From JAMIFN01 sp964544605 (GTDB taxonomy: Bacteria > Pseudomonadota > Gammaproteobacteria > Burkholderiales > Burkholderiaceae_C), in contig CAZJBX010000017.1 in the NCBI GenBank assembly GCA_964544605.1, positions 1 through 54,062 on the forward strand: a stretch of 54,062 nt of DNA, written 5' to 3'. Below, in pieces: positions 42,386 to 50,957 of this stretch (positions within the stretch are counted from its first letter, which is position 1; every line of letters begins with the position of its first letter). Position numbers and translations under genes: made by a program. Under the pieces are notes generated by a model. The model saw only the letters and a program-made list of their open reading frames with translations. It was not told the origin of the DNA and searched no databases.

Positions 42386-43147
42386 ATGAAAACCATGAAA
42401 TCGCTTTATGTGCTGCTGGCCTGCATGGCCACCGTCATGCTCACAGCTTGCGCCCCCTTGCCCATCAATATTGGCCCCGATGTCAGCACACTCAGCCGTG
42501 GCTATAACCCACCCGATCTACTCCCCGCCAAAGTCGGGTATTACTTTCCGCCAGAAAGTGAGCAGGCCGTCACAACCCCAAGTGGCAACAGTCATAGCGT
42601 CACTTATGCGCCTTACAAGCAACTCAATGCCGCATTCGACAAAATGTTGGGCAATGTGTTTCAGTCGGTCACACCCTTGACCCATGGCACGGCTGAAGAG
42701 GTTGCCCGAAAAGGCGTGGATTATGTGATTCCGTTAAAAATCACGACAGACTCTACTTCACACGGCAGCCCTTATCTGCCGCCAACACGCTTTTCAGTCC
42801 GCCTGGAATCTGATGTGCATGATGCTGCTGGCCGCCCTGTTGTCTCGCTGTCTGTCATCGGCGAAGGCAGATCAGAACCGAAGGAGTGGAAAACGATCGA
42901 TAACCACGGCCTTGCTGGACAAAGGGCATCGCTTGACGCATTGGCCAGAATGCAAAATGCCTTGCTCAATGTGCCGCAATTTAAAAGCACGGCAAACCGT
43001 ACGGCAGCACCAGCGAACGCAGCAAGCGCCGCAGCGCCCAAAGATGCGGCAGAGACCCTGCAAAAGCTCAATGAGCTATACCAGCAAGGGCTCATTAGCA
43101 AAGAGGAACTGGCAAAAAGACGCGCCAAGGCATTGGAGTCGTTTTAA
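42386..43147 (+). CDS. Lipoprotein with C-terminal SHOCT-like motif, copy 2
   Basis: A 253-residue lipoprotein: signal LYVLLACMATVMLTAC with lipobox LTAC, a domain of about 170 residues (VGYYFPPESEQAV, DKMLGNVFQSVTPL, GVDYVIPLKITTDS) that looks like outer-membrane-associated assembly lipoproteins of the LptE- or YajG-like type, then an alanine-rich linker and a terminal SHOCT-like motif (TLQKLNELYQQGLISKEEL). It follows the first SHOCT lipoprotein by 34 bases. The shared C-terminal motif and adjacency suggest that the two act together; the N-terminal domains are unrelated. Confidence 0.85.
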   Translation: MKTMKSLYVLLACMATVMLTACAPLPINIGPDVSTLSRGYNPPDLLPAKVGYYFPPESEQAVTTPSGNSHSVTYAPYKQLNAAFDKMLGNVFQSVTPLTHGTAEEVARKGVDYVIPLKITTDSTSHGSPYLPPTRFSVRLESDVHDAAGRPVVSLSVIGEGRSEPKEWKTIDNHGLAGQRASLDALARMQNALLNVPQFKSTANRTAAPANAASAAAPKDAAETLQKLNELYQQGLISKEELAKRRAKALESF

Positions 43148-43177
43148 ACCCCAGCCACCCCTTAGGCCACAAAAGCA

Positions 43178-43205
43178 AAGCCCCGCATCAGCGGGGTTTC
43201 TTATT
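43178..43205 (+). terminator. Terminator after the SHOCT lipoprotein pair
   Basis: CCCCGC-ATCA-GCGGGG followed by TTTCTTATTTT, 33 bases after the stop. Confidence 0.85.
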
Positions 43206-43272
43206 TTGAAATGCTGTTTCAGCCAGTGAAATGAAAATGCAGGGGCTTGGCCTGGCTCGCCATCACAGGCGC

Positions 43273-44229
43273 TCAAAGCTGGGGGCGAATCACGCCCAGC
43301 AAATCGCAGGCGAACACGGCATTGCGCAGTTCGGCTATGGCCTCATAGCGGGTGAAGCTGCGCCGCCACACCAGCACCACACGGCGGCTAGGGGGCGTGC
43401 CCTCAAAAGGGATGTAGCGGATGTAGTCATCGGTATCGGCCTGCCCCACCAGCACCTTGGGCGGCACCGAGAGCATGGGCACCACCGTCAGGCCCATGCC
43501 TGCGGCCACCATATGCTTGATGGTTTCCAGCGAGGAGCCTTCAAAGCTTTTTTGCATACTGCTGGCCTCGTCGCCATAGCTGCTGCCCAAGCGCGCGGCC
43601 TCGGGGCAAACTTCCAGCACATGGTCACGAAAGCAATGGCCGCTGCCCAAGAGCAGCATGTGCTCGGTCTTCAGGGCCTCGGCGCTGATGCTGCTTTTCT
43701 TCGCCAAGCGGTGCTGCTCAGGCACGGCCACCATAAAGGGCTCGTCATACAGCGGCAGGCTGGCCAAGCCCGCATCGGGAAAGGGCTCGGCCACAATCGC
43801 CGCATCCACCTCGCCCGTGCGCAGCATCTCCAGCAGGCGGTGGGTGAAGTTCTCATGCAGCATCAAGGGCATTTGCGGCGTGCGCTCAATGTTTTTGCGC
43901 ACCAAAGCAGGCAACAAATAGGGGCCAATGGTGTAAATCACCCCCAAGCGCAGGGGCGCGGCCAGCGGGTCTTTGCCGCGTTTGGCAATTTCATGGATGC
44001 GCTCAGCCTGCTCCAACACCGCCTGCGCCTGTGCCACAATCTCTTGGCCCAAAGGCGTGAGCGTGATTTCGCCCGAGCTGCGTTCGAAGATTTTGGTGTC
44101 CAGCTCCTCTTCCAGCTTTTTGATGGCCACCGACAGCGTGGGCTGCGAAATGTGGCAGCTCTCTGCGGCACGGCCAAAGTGCTTTTCACGGGCCACGGCC
44201 ACCATGTATTTGAGTTCGGTCAGGGTCAC
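43273..44229 (-). CDS. oxyR: Hydrogen-peroxide sensing regulator OxyR
   Basis: A 318-residue LysR-family regulator. The N-terminal helix-turn-helix is HFGRAAESCHISQPTLSVAIKKLE. The redox cysteines sit in GHCFRDHVLEVC as C199 and C208, the same numbers as in E. coli OxyR, which form a disulfide on peroxide exposure. The start is taken as GTG at 44229 because the family begins with (M)TLTELKY; the upstream in-frame extension is not conserved. It is divergent from a thioesterase gene. I found no clear four-part OxyR box (ATAG-N7-CTAT repeats) in the shared region. Confidence 0.95.
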   Translation of the reverse strand: MTLTELKYMVAVAREKHFGRAAESCHISQPTLSVAIKKLEEELDTKIFERSSGEITLTPLGQEIVAQAQAVLEQAERIHEIAKRGKDPLAAPLRLGVIYTIGPYLLPALVRKNIERTPQMPLMLHENFTHRLLEMLRTGEVDAAIVAEPFPDAGLASLPLYDEPFMVAVPEQHRLAKKSSISAEALKTEHMLLLGSGHCFRDHVLEVCPEAARLGSSYGDEASSMQKSFEGSSLETIKHMVAAGMGLTVVPMLSVPPKVLVGQADTDDYIRYIPFEGTPPSRRVVLVWRRSFTRYEAIAELRNAVFACDLLGVIRPQL

Positions 44230-44330
44230 AAGGGCACTTTCATACGAGGACAAGACTTCTGCTATCGTAATGCAAATACCAATAGTCAAATTCTTTCAAC
44301 CCAAAAGCAAACAGAAACCAAAGGTCATTC

Positions 44331-44822
44331 ATGCCACACAACAACCCCCATTTGCAGCCCCTTGATTTGGGCGCACAAGTTGAGACCGTACTCAAAGACA
44401 TTTTTGAAAACAAAATCCACTTCAATGCCCTCATGGGTTTGAAAGTGGACGCGCTCTACACCACGCAGGCCACAGGCCACATCGTCATGCGGCCCGAGCT
44501 CTACGGCCATTACGAGGGCCAGCGCATCCACGGCGGCGTCATCAGCGCCGTGCTCGATGCCATGGGCGGCTTGGCCGTCATGCTGGCAATTGCCGAGCGC
44601 TTCAAAGACGAGCCGCCCATCACCCTGTACGAGCGCTTTTCCCGCGTCGGCACGATTGATTTGCGCGTCGATTATTTGCGCCCTGGCGTCAGCGCCACCC
44701 GCTTTAACACCACGGCCACCATCGTGCGCTTGGGCTCACGGGTGGGCAATACCACCATGCAGTTCACCACAGAAGACGGCACGCTCATTGCCATGGGCAC
44801 GGGCGCTTACATCGTCTCTTAA
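44331..44822 (+). CDS. Hotdog-fold thioesterase (YigI/PaaI-like)
   Basis: A 163-residue hotdog protein. The core IHGGVISAVLDAMGGLAVML and RVGTIDLRVDYLRPG match E. coli YigI, an acyl-CoA thioesterase-like protein. The substrate is unknown; medium- or long-chain acyl-CoA is plausible. It is divergent from oxyR across 101 bases and could be under its control, but no box was seen. Confidence 0.88.
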   Translation: MPHNNPHLQPLDLGAQVETVLKDIFENKIHFNALMGLKVDALYTTQATGHIVMRPELYGHYEGQRIHGGVISAVLDAMGGLAVMLAIAERFKDEPPITLYERFSRVGTIDLRVDYLRPGVSATRFNTTATIVRLGSRVGNTTMQFTTEDGTLIAMGTGAYIVS

Positions 44823-44848
44823 AGCCAAGTTGGGCAAGGGCTGGGCGG

Positions 44849-46072
44849 CTACAAAGCCAGCTCTTGCTGCGCGGGGGCTGCGTCGTCTGCGGCAGGCCAC
44901 TGCCCTTTGGCATTGAGCTTGCCCACCCGCACCCCCAGCAGGCGAAAGCGCCGCTGCAAATCCAGCCGCTTCAGTGCCTGCCCGGCCACTTGGCGAATCT
45001 GCTGCGCCTCATCCAGCGGCAGCGCCAGCGTGGTGTCGCGTGTGGCAATCTGGAAGTCGCTGTAGCGAATCTTCACCCCCACAGTGCGGCCCTCATAGCC
45101 TTGGCGCTGCAAATCGGCGGCCACACGCTCGCACAAATGCGTGAAGATGGCCCCCAGCTCGGCCTTGTCGTGCTGGGCGTGCATATCGCGCTCAAAAGTG
45201 GTTTCGCGGCTCATGCTCACGGGCTCGCTCTCGGTTTCCACAGGGCGTTCATCGCGGCCCCAAGCCGCATCATGCAGCCACTGGCCGTTCTTCAAACCAA
45301 ACACCGCTTGCAAATCAGCCACGGGCTGGGCCGCCAAATCGGCAATGCTTTGCACGCCCATATCGGCCAAACGCTGCCCTGTTTTGGGGCCAATGCCGTT
45401 GATTTTGCGCACAGGCAGGGGCCAAATGCGGCTTTGCAATTCTTCGGCATAGACCACGCTGATGCCATTGGGTTTGTTGAACTCGCTGGCCATTTTTGCC
45501 AGCAATTTATTGGGCGCCACACCAATCGAGCAAGTCAGGCCCGTGGCCGAAAAAATCGCCGCCTGCAAGCGCTGCGCCAACACCCGCCCGCCTTCTAACT
45601 GCCCATCGGCCACAGCCGTGAAGTCGATATACACCTCATCCACGCCACGGTTTTCCATCAGCGGTGCCACACGCACAATTTCCGCCTTAAAAGCCCGCGA
45701 GAGGCGGCGGTATTGGGCGAAATCCACGGGCAGCAAAATCGCCTGCGGGCAAAGCTGGGCCGCCTTCATCAGCCCCATGGCCGAGCCCACACCAAAAGCC
45801 CGCGCCTCGTAACTGGCGGTGGTAATCACGCCCCGCCCTTGGTAATCGCCCAAACGCGCAAACGCCTCAAGCGGAATTTGCGCCAAGCTTTGCCCCGCAA
45901 ACTGCTGCCGCATGGCCGCATCTTGCGGCGTGGCGCGCCCCCCAATCACCAGTGGCAAGCCCTTGAGCTGGGGGTAGCGCAGCAGCTCCACAGAGGCGTA
46001 AAACGCATCCATATCCAAGTGGGCAATGCGCCGCAACACAGCGGCGGCGCTGGCAGGCTGGGGCGGCTGCAC
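44849..46072 (-). CDS. dinB: DNA polymerase IV
   Basis: A 407-residue Y-family translesion polymerase. Catalytic residues are in HLDMDAFYASVELL (about residues 18-31) and GVDEVYIDFTAV; the DNA-binding parts include RIWPLPVRKINGIGPKTGQRL and the little-finger ETTFERDMHAQHDKAEL. No C-terminal beta-clamp motif is obvious beyond AQQELAL, whose QELAL could serve. The GTG at 46072 is the longest start and is uncertain; a few residues may be extra. It lies 30 bases behind trpA. Confidence 0.93.
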   Translation of the reverse strand: MQPPQPASAAAVLRRIAHLDMDAFYASVELLRYPQLKGLPLVIGGRATPQDAAMRQQFAGQSLAQIPLEAFARLGDYQGRGVITTASYEARAFGVGSAMGLMKAAQLCPQAILLPVDFAQYRRLSRAFKAEIVRVAPLMENRGVDEVYIDFTAVADGQLEGGRVLAQRLQAAIFSATGLTCSIGVAPNKLLAKMASEFNKPNGISVVYAEELQSRIWPLPVRKINGIGPKTGQRLADMGVQSIADLAAQPVADLQAVFGLKNGQWLHDAAWGRDERPVETESEPVSMSRETTFERDMHAQHDKAELGAIFTHLCERVAADLQRQGYEGRTVGVKIRYSDFQIATRDTTLALPLDEAQQIRQVAGQALKRLDLQRRFRLLGVRVGKLNAKGQWPAADDAAPAQQELAL

Positions 46073-46102
46073 GGCGGGTGGCCAAGCGGGGCGGGCCCGC
46101 GC

Positions 46103-46915
46103 TTAGAGGCTATCGAGCGCCGCGCGGATTTCGGCCAAAAACTCAGCCAACACGGGCACAATGCGCTCTTTGGGCTGGCCATCGACCAATTGAATGAGCT
46201 TGCTGCCAATGATGACGGCATCGCTGACCGCGCCCACGGCCTTGGCACTGGCGGCATCGCGGATGCCAAAACCCACGCCCACAGGCGTGCTCACATGCTG
46301 GCGGATGCGCGGAACCATCTGCGCCACGGCCTCGGTATCGAGTGCGCCCGAGCCCGTCACGCCCTTGAGCGAAACATAGTACACATAGCCCGTGGCCAAG
46401 CGGCCAATTTCCGCCATGCGGGCATCGCTGGAAGTGGGGGCCAGCAAGAAAATCAAATCCAGCCCAGCCGCTTTCAGCTGGGCCGCAAACACCTCGCACT
46501 CCTCAGGCGGGTAATCCACCACCAGCACGCCGTCCACACCCGCCGCCGCCGCATCGCGGGCAAAACTGCCCTCACCGTGCGTTTGCTCATAGCGCTCAAC
46601 CGGATTGGCATAACCCATGAGCACCACCGGCGTGGCTGCATCTTGCTCGCGAAAACGCGCCACCATGGCCAGCACTTGACGCAAGCCCACGCCTTGGGCC
46701 AGGGCTTTTTCACCCGCTTGCTGAATCACGGGGCCATCGGCCATGGGGTCAGAGAAAGGCACACCCAGCTCAATGATGTCGCAGCCTGCGGCGACCATGC
46801 CGTGCATCATCTCTGGCGTGTAATCGGCATAGGGGAAGCCCGCCGTCATATATGGAATGAGGGCTTTTTTCTTCTGAACGGCCAAAGCCTCTAGGGTGTG
46901 TTGGATGCGAGACAT
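46103..46915 (-). CDS. trpA: Tryptophan synthase alpha chain
   Basis: A 270-residue TIM-barrel enzyme that releases indole from indole-3-glycerol phosphate. Catalytic glutamate and aspartate lie in IIELGVPFSDPMADGPVIQ and VLVVDYPPEE; the phosphate loop is GVGFGIRDAASAK. GGAGGGAAGGG precedes the ATG at 46915. trpB, which normally sits beside trpA, is absent; the neighbours are dinB and a YqeY-like gene. Confidence 0.96.
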   Translation of the reverse strand: MSRIQHTLEALAVQKKKALIPYMTAGFPYADYTPEMMHGMVAAGCDIIELGVPFSDPMADGPVIQQAGEKALAQGVGLRQVLAMVARFREQDAATPVVLMGYANPVERYEQTHGEGSFARDAAAAGVDGVLVVDYPPEECEVFAAQLKAAGLDLIFLLAPTSSDARMAEIGRLATGYVYYVSLKGVTGSGALDTEAVAQMVPRIRQHVSTPVGVGFGIRDAASAKAVGAVSDAVIIGSKLIQLVDGQPKERIVPVLAEFLAEIRAALDSL

Positions 46916-46937
46916 GGCTGCCCTTCCCTCCTTTGAT

Positions 46938-47384
46938 TTAAGACTGCAAAGCGGCCTTCACCGCCAAACTCACTTGGCCCATATCGGCCTTGCCCGCCAG
47001 CTCGGCCTTGACCACGCCCATCACCTTGCCCATATCTTGCGGGCCGACTGCGCCCACGCGGGCCACAATATCTTGCACCGCAGCAGCAATCGCCTCAGCG
47101 CCCATGCGCTCGGGCAAATAAGCCTGCAACACCTGCATTTCGGCCTTTTCTTTGTCGGCCAAATCGTGGCGCTCAGCGCCTTCAAAAGCGGCAATCGAGT
47201 CTTTGCGCTGCTTCACCATTTTGTCGAGGATGGCCACAATCGCCGCGTCATCCAGCTCAATGCGTTCATCCACCTCTTTGCGCTTCATCTCGGCCAGCAA
47301 AAGGCGAATCGTGCCCAAGCGCTCGGCCTCTTTGGCGCGCATGGCAGCTTTCATGTCTTCGGTAATTTGTGCTTTCAGGCTCAT
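46938..47384 (-). CDS. GatB/YqeY domain protein
   Basis: A 148-residue all-helical protein of the YqeY family (KAQITEDMKAAMRAKEAERLGTIRLLLAEMKRKEVDER, then QVLQAYLPERMG). The domain is shared with the C-terminus of the GatB amidotransferase subunit, which binds tRNA. It commonly sits next to rpsU, as here (145 bases), and a role in translation is suspected. Confidence 0.93.
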   Translation of the reverse strand: MSLKAQITEDMKAAMRAKEAERLGTIRLLLAEMKRKEVDERIELDDAAIVAILDKMVKQRKDSIAAFEGAERHDLADKEKAEMQVLQAYLPERMGAEAIAAAVQDIVARVGAVGPQDMGKVMGVVKAELAGKADMGQVSLAVKAALQS

Positions 47385-47475
47385 GGTCTGTGCTCTAAGG
47401 GTTGGCTAAAGAAAGAGATTGTATGCCCGCCCCTCTGCGGCAAAGGCTGCCGAATGCTGGGCGACAAAAAATGGC

Positions 47476-47508
47476 GCAAAAAAACCCGCCTTTTGCTTGG
47501 GGCGGGTT
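47476..47508 (-). terminator. Terminator after rpsU
   Basis: On the minus strand AACCCGCC and GGCGGGTT pair around a ten-base loop and are followed by a T-run. It lies 21 bases after the rpsU stop. Confidence 0.88.
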
Positions 47509-47528
47509 GATTTGCCGAAAATGAGGAC

Positions 47529-47741
47529 TTAGTACATTTTCTTGGGCAGTTGCATGCTGCGCACGCGCTTGAGGTGGCGTTTCACAGCGGCAGCTTTTTT
47601 GCGCTTGCGCTCAGTCGTGGGTTTTTCGTAAAACTCACGGGCACGCAAGTCAGTCAAGAGGCCCAGTTTCTCAATCGTGCGCTTGAAGCGGCGCAGGGCG
47701 ATTTCATAGGGCTCGTTTTCTTTTACACGGATGGTTGTCAT
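47529..47741 (-). CDS. rpsU: 30S ribosomal protein S21
   Basis: A 70-residue very basic protein (TIRVKENEPYEIALRRFKRTIEKLG, C-terminal RKRKKAAAVKRHLKR), the full length of bacterial S21, which assists initiation on the 30S subunit. AAAGGAAA lies about 12 bases before the ATG. A perfect -10 (TATAAT) lies 78 bases upstream. Confidence 0.97.
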   Translation of the reverse strand: MTTIRVKENEPYEIALRRFKRTIEKLGLLTDLRAREFYEKPTTERKRKKAAAVKRHLKRVRSMQLPKKMY

Positions 47742-47818
47742 GAGAGATCATTTTCCTTTCGAAAGTGCAGTGCCAAGTGATCAGCCCAGCGCTGCTGTTT
47801 TTGCTAGCAAAGCCCGTC

Positions 47819-47824
47819 ATTATA
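47819..47824 (-). promoter_or_regulatory. Candidate -10 of rpsU
   Basis: A perfect TATAAT hexamer on the minus strand, 78 bases before the rpsU start and 24 bases after the T-run of the SRP RNA gene. The -35 is weak (TTGCTT at a 19-base spacing). Confidence 0.55.
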
Positions 47825-47866
47825 GTATTTTTTTGGCACAAAGAAGCAAAAAAGGTGACGAGCCTT

Positions 47867-47956
47867 GACCCCGGCACTGGCGCCACAGTTAGAGCTGCTT
47901 GGTTCCCCACCTGACTCGATTGGCCGCTTTGCCATGCGGGAAGGCCCGTCGGGGTC
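47867..47956 (-). ncRNA. ffs: Signal recognition particle RNA (4.5S RNA, small bacterial type)
   Basis: The minus strand carries the SRP helix-8 core: GAG-UCAGG-UGG-GGAA-CCA-AGCAG-CUC, with the GGAA tetraloop and the two internal loops (UCAGG opposite AGCAG) that bind Ffh. The outer ends pair as GACCCCG (47956-47950) with CGGGGTC (47873-47867). A -10-like TACAAT lies at 47958-47963 and a run of six T at 47853-47848, after the paired end, so the primary transcript probably reaches about 47848 and is trimmed. Exact ends are uncertain by several bases. The RNA with Ffh directs nascent membrane proteins to FtsY. It fills most of the 336-base spacer between rpsU and fadD. Confidence 0.88.
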
Positions 47957-47957
47957 T

Positions 47958-47963
47958 ATTGTA
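47958..47963 (-). promoter_or_regulatory. -10 element of the SRP RNA gene
   Basis: TACAAT on the minus strand, just upstream of the paired 5' end of the RNA. No good -35 is visible. Confidence 0.5.
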
Positions 47964-48077
47964 GCCGCATAAAAAGCTGGCTATTTGCCCATTTATGGCT
48001 TCAGGCTGGTCTGCCTTGGGGGTATTATTGCGAGAGAAAAACGCTGAGACGGAAAAACCCCTGACTAGGAGACAGAC

Positions 48078-49790
48078 ATGAACAACCCATCAAGCCAAGC
48101 CCCTTGGCTGGCCCACTACCCCAAAGGCATCCCCCACACCATTGACACCAGCGAGTGGGAAAACCTACCGCAATTCGTTGAAGACAACTTCAAACGCTAC
48201 GCCAGCAGCCCCTTGGCCCACTTCATGGGCAAAGACTACAGCTACGGCCAAATCGATCAGCTCAGCCGCCAATTTGCCAGCTATATGCAGCAGGCGGGCA
48301 TTCAGCCGGGCGACCGCGTCGCCGTGATGATGGTGAATGTGCCGCAATTTCTCATTGCCGTGGCCGCCATCTTGCGCATTGGCGCGATTTTGGTGAATGT
48401 GAACCCGCTCTACACCGCCACAGAGCTGGAGCACCAACTCAAAGACTCAGGCACAAAAATGGTGGTCGTGCTCGAAAACTTTGCCGACACCGTCGCCGCC
48501 GTACTGCCCAAAACCCAAGTCAAGCAAGTCGTCGTCGCCACCATTGGCGATTTGCTCGGCATCAAAGGCCCCGTGGTCAACTTTGTGCTGCGCCATGTGC
48601 GCCGCCAAATTCCTGCCTTCAACATCCCACAGGCCGTCAGTTTCAAAGCCGCCTTGGCCCAAGGCAAAAGCGGCCAATTCACCCCGCACTACGGCCAGCG
48701 CCACGACACCGCTGTGCTGCAATACACAGGCGGCACCACAGGCGTGGCCAAGGGTGCGGCGCTCAGCCACGACAACCTCATTGCCAACACCCTGCAAGCT
48801 GAGGCGTGGAACATCCCCGTGTTGCAAACCAATGCCGAGGGCCGCGCCCAATTTGTGAATGTGGCCGCCCTGCCCCTCTATCACATCTTCGCCTTCACCG
48901 TCAGCATGATGCTGACCATCCGCATGGGCGGCAGCATTGTGCTCATCCCCAACCCGCGCGATTTGCCCGCCATGATCAAAGAGCTCAAACGCTACCCCAT
49001 CACGGCCCTGCCTGCGGTCAACACCCTCTTTAACGGCCTCGTCAACCACCCCGATTTCAAGCAAATTGACTGGAGCCATCTGCGCATCTCGCTGGGCGGC
49101 GGCATGGCCGTGCAAAGCGCCGTCGCCGCCAAATGGCTCAAAGCCACAGGCTGCCCCATTTGTGAAGGCTATGGCCTGTCTGAAACCTCACCCGTCGTCA
49201 GTTGCACCCCGGCAGACACCAAAGAGTTCTCTGGCACCATCGGCCTGCCCATGCCCTCCACCAGTGTCAAATGCATTGACGATGATGAAAACGAAGTGCC
49301 CTTGGGCGAAGCGGGCGAGATTGCCGTCAAAGGCCCACAAGTCATGCACGGCTACTGGCAACGCCCCGACGAAACCGCCAAAACCATGACCGCCGACGGC
49401 TACCTCAAAACTGGCGACATGGGCGTGATGGATGAGCGCGGCTACATCAAAATTGTGGATCGCAAAAAAGACATGATTGTCGTCAGCGGTTTCAATGTTT
49501 ACCCCAATGAAGTGGAAGACACCGTCACCCGCATCGATGGCGTGCTCGAATGCGCCGTGGTCGGCGTGCCTGATGAGAACTCAGGCGAGGCTGTCAAACT
49601 CTTTGTCGTAAAAAGCGATGAAGCCCTGACGGAAAAAGCCATTCGCCGCTACTGCAAAGAGCATTTGGCTGGCTACAAGCGCCCCAAACACATTGAATTC
49701 CGCAGCGAGTTGCCCAAAACCCCTGTGGGCAAAATCTTGCGCCGCGAGCTGCGTGATCAAGACCCCCTCACACTGGCGCATCAGAAATAA
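48078..49790 (+). CDS. fadD: Long-chain fatty acid-CoA ligase
   Basis: A 570-residue AMP-binding enzyme that activates fatty acids as acyl-CoA through an acyl-adenylate. The nucleotide motif is YTGGTTGVAKGAALSH near residue 215, with EGYGLSETSP and YLKTGDMGVMDERGYIKIVDRKKDMIVVSG further on, and the catalytic lysine near PKTPVGKILRREL at the end. AGGAGA with a suitable spacer fixes the ATG at 48078. A TATTAT hexamer at 48023-48028 may be its -10. Confidence 0.95.
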   Translation: MNNPSSQAPWLAHYPKGIPHTIDTSEWENLPQFVEDNFKRYASSPLAHFMGKDYSYGQIDQLSRQFASYMQQAGIQPGDRVAVMMVNVPQFLIAVAAILRIGAILVNVNPLYTATELEHQLKDSGTKMVVVLENFADTVAAVLPKTQVKQVVVATIGDLLGIKGPVVNFVLRHVRRQIPAFNIPQAVSFKAALAQGKSGQFTPHYGQRHDTAVLQYTGGTTGVAKGAALSHDNLIANTLQAEAWNIPVLQTNAEGRAQFVNVAALPLYHIFAFTVSMMLTIRMGGSIVLIPNPRDLPAMIKELKRYPITALPAVNTLFNGLVNHPDFKQIDWSHLRISLGGGMAVQSAVAAKWLKATGCPICEGYGLSETSPVVSCTPADTKEFSGTIGLPMPSTSVKCIDDDENEVPLGEAGEIAVKGPQVMHGYWQRPDETAKTMTADGYLKTGDMGVMDERGYIKIVDRKKDMIVVSGFNVYPNEVEDTVTRIDGVLECAVVGVPDENSGEAVKLFVVKSDEALTEKAIRRYCKEHLAGYKRPKHIEFRSELPKTPVGKILRRELRDQDPLTLAHQK

Positions 49791-49824
49791 TTTTGCGCTA
49801 CGGCAGAAGATCATTTTCTTGCCC

Positions 49825-49830
49825 TATAAT
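49825..49830 (+). promoter_or_regulatory. -10 element of the tRNA-Pro gene
   Basis: A perfect TATAAT hexamer, 20 bases before the tRNA 5' end, followed by GC-rich sequence as usual for stable RNA promoters. The -35 is not clear. Confidence 0.55.
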
Positions 49831-49849
49831 TGCGGGCTTAAACCAAAGT

Positions 49850-49926
<77 letters not shown>

Positions 49927-49933
49927 AAACACC

Positions 49934-49965
49934 AAAAAGCCCACCCTCAAAAGTGGGCTTTTTTT
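49934..49965 (+). terminator. Terminator between the two tRNA genes
   Basis: AAAAAGCCCAC and GTGGGCTTTTT form a stem with a run of seven T. It closes the tRNA-Pro transcript, so tRNA-Arg must have its own promoter. Confidence 0.88.
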
Positions 49966-50004
49966 CGCCCCCGTTTTTGCGTCAGAATACGCCCATTCCT
50001 TCAC

Positions 50005-50081
50005 CTGTCCGTAGCTCAGTTGGATAGAGCAACAGCCTTCTAAGCTGTGGGTCGCGGGTTCGATCCCTGCCGGACAGGCCA
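50005..50081 (+). tRNA. tRNA-Arg (UCU anticodon)
   Basis: A 77-base cloverleaf. The acceptor CTGTCCG pairs with CGGACAG, the anticodon stem ACAGC/GCTGT carries the loop CTTCTAA, giving anticodon TCT, and the T-arm has GGTTCGATCC. CCA is encoded at 50079-50081. It reads the rare AGA codon. Confidence 0.96.
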
Positions 50082-50232
50082 CCCCCTTTCGACTTCCTCC
50101 TTGGCGCCTTGGGCCCAGCTCATCCCCCTCTTGCCAACACGGACATGCTTGCTCCCCAAGTTATCGCCCCTTGTGAGACCCTACAATCAACGGCCTTGCG
50201 GCACCTCCCTCACCCACATTAAAACCACTCCC

Positions 50233-50928
50233 ATGCCCAACTCCGCTGCTAACACCCCCGAAATCCGCGCCCTGCTTGAAGCCAACCGTGCCTGGGCCGA
50301 AGAAACCACCCGCTGTCAGCCCAACTTCTTCAGCGAGCTCATGGCCCAGCAAGCGCCACAATACATGTGGGTGGGTTGTTCTGACAGCCGCGTGCCCGCC
50401 AACCAAATCACTGGCTTGGCCCCGGGCGAAGTATTTGTACACCGCAATGTGGCCAACCTCATCGTCCACAGCGACTTGAACATGCTCTCCTCGGTGCAAT
50501 ACGCCGTTGATATCCTCAAAGTCAAACACCTGCTCATCGTTGGCCATTACGGCTGCGGCGGTGTCGGCGCAGCACTGAAAAAAGACCGCATCGGCTTGGG
50601 CGACAACTGGATTCGCCACATCAAAGATGTCCGCAACATCCACTGGGACTTCCTCGACAGCACCCCCATGGCCATGCGCCACGATGTCATGTGCGAGCTC
50701 AATGTCATTGAACAAGCCTTCAACGCGGCCCGCACCAGCGTCGTGCAAGAGGCTTGGGAGCGCGACCAAGAGCTGAGCGTGCACGGCTGGGTCTATGGCC
50801 TCAAAGACGGCCTGCTGCATGACTTGCACATCGACTTCAACCAACGCTCAGACATCCGCGAGCGCTATGAAGAAGCCATCAAACTGGTGAAAGCCCGCGT
50901 CCAAGAAGCGGCAAAAAACCAGCCCTGA
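50233..50928 (+). CDS. can: Beta-class carbonic anhydrase
   Basis: A 231-residue enzyme interconverting carbon dioxide and bicarbonate. Zinc ligands are C49 (in CSDSR with the D51-R53 dyad), H105 and C108 (GHYGCGG). It supplies bicarbonate for carboxylations, including carbamoyl phosphate made for the arg and pyr pathways. The ATG at 50233 fits the family; no strong ribosome binding site precedes it. An upstream open frame running back into tRNA-Arg is not real coding. Confidence 0.95.
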   Translation: MPNSAANTPEIRALLEANRAWAEETTRCQPNFFSELMAQQAPQYMWVGCSDSRVPANQITGLAPGEVFVHRNVANLIVHSDLNMLSSVQYAVDILKVKHLLIVGHYGCGGVGAALKKDRIGLGDNWIRHIKDVRNIHWDFLDSTPMAMRHDVMCELNVIEQAFNAARTSVVQEAWERDQELSVHGWVYGLKDGLLHDLHIDFNQRSDIRERYEEAIKLVKARVQEAAKNQP

Positions 50929-50957
50929 AGCCACATACACAGACGGAGCGTCGCGCC

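Noticed and set aside
44230..44330. OxyR box between oxyR and the thioesterase gene
   Set aside because: CTAT at 44262 and ATAG near 44282 are present, but the spacing does not fit the four-part ATAG-N7-CTAT pattern.
43231..44442. Open plus-strand frame of about 400 codons opposite oxyR
   Set aside because: Same shadow pattern; oxyR is certain from its cysteines and helix-turn-helix.
45713..46894. Open plus-strand frame of about 390 codons opposite dinB and trpA
   Set aside because: It spans two unrelated real genes on the other strand and has no recognisable domain.
50047..50232. Upstream extension of carbonic anhydrase
   Set aside because: It begins inside the tRNA-Arg gene and has no homology to the family N-terminus.
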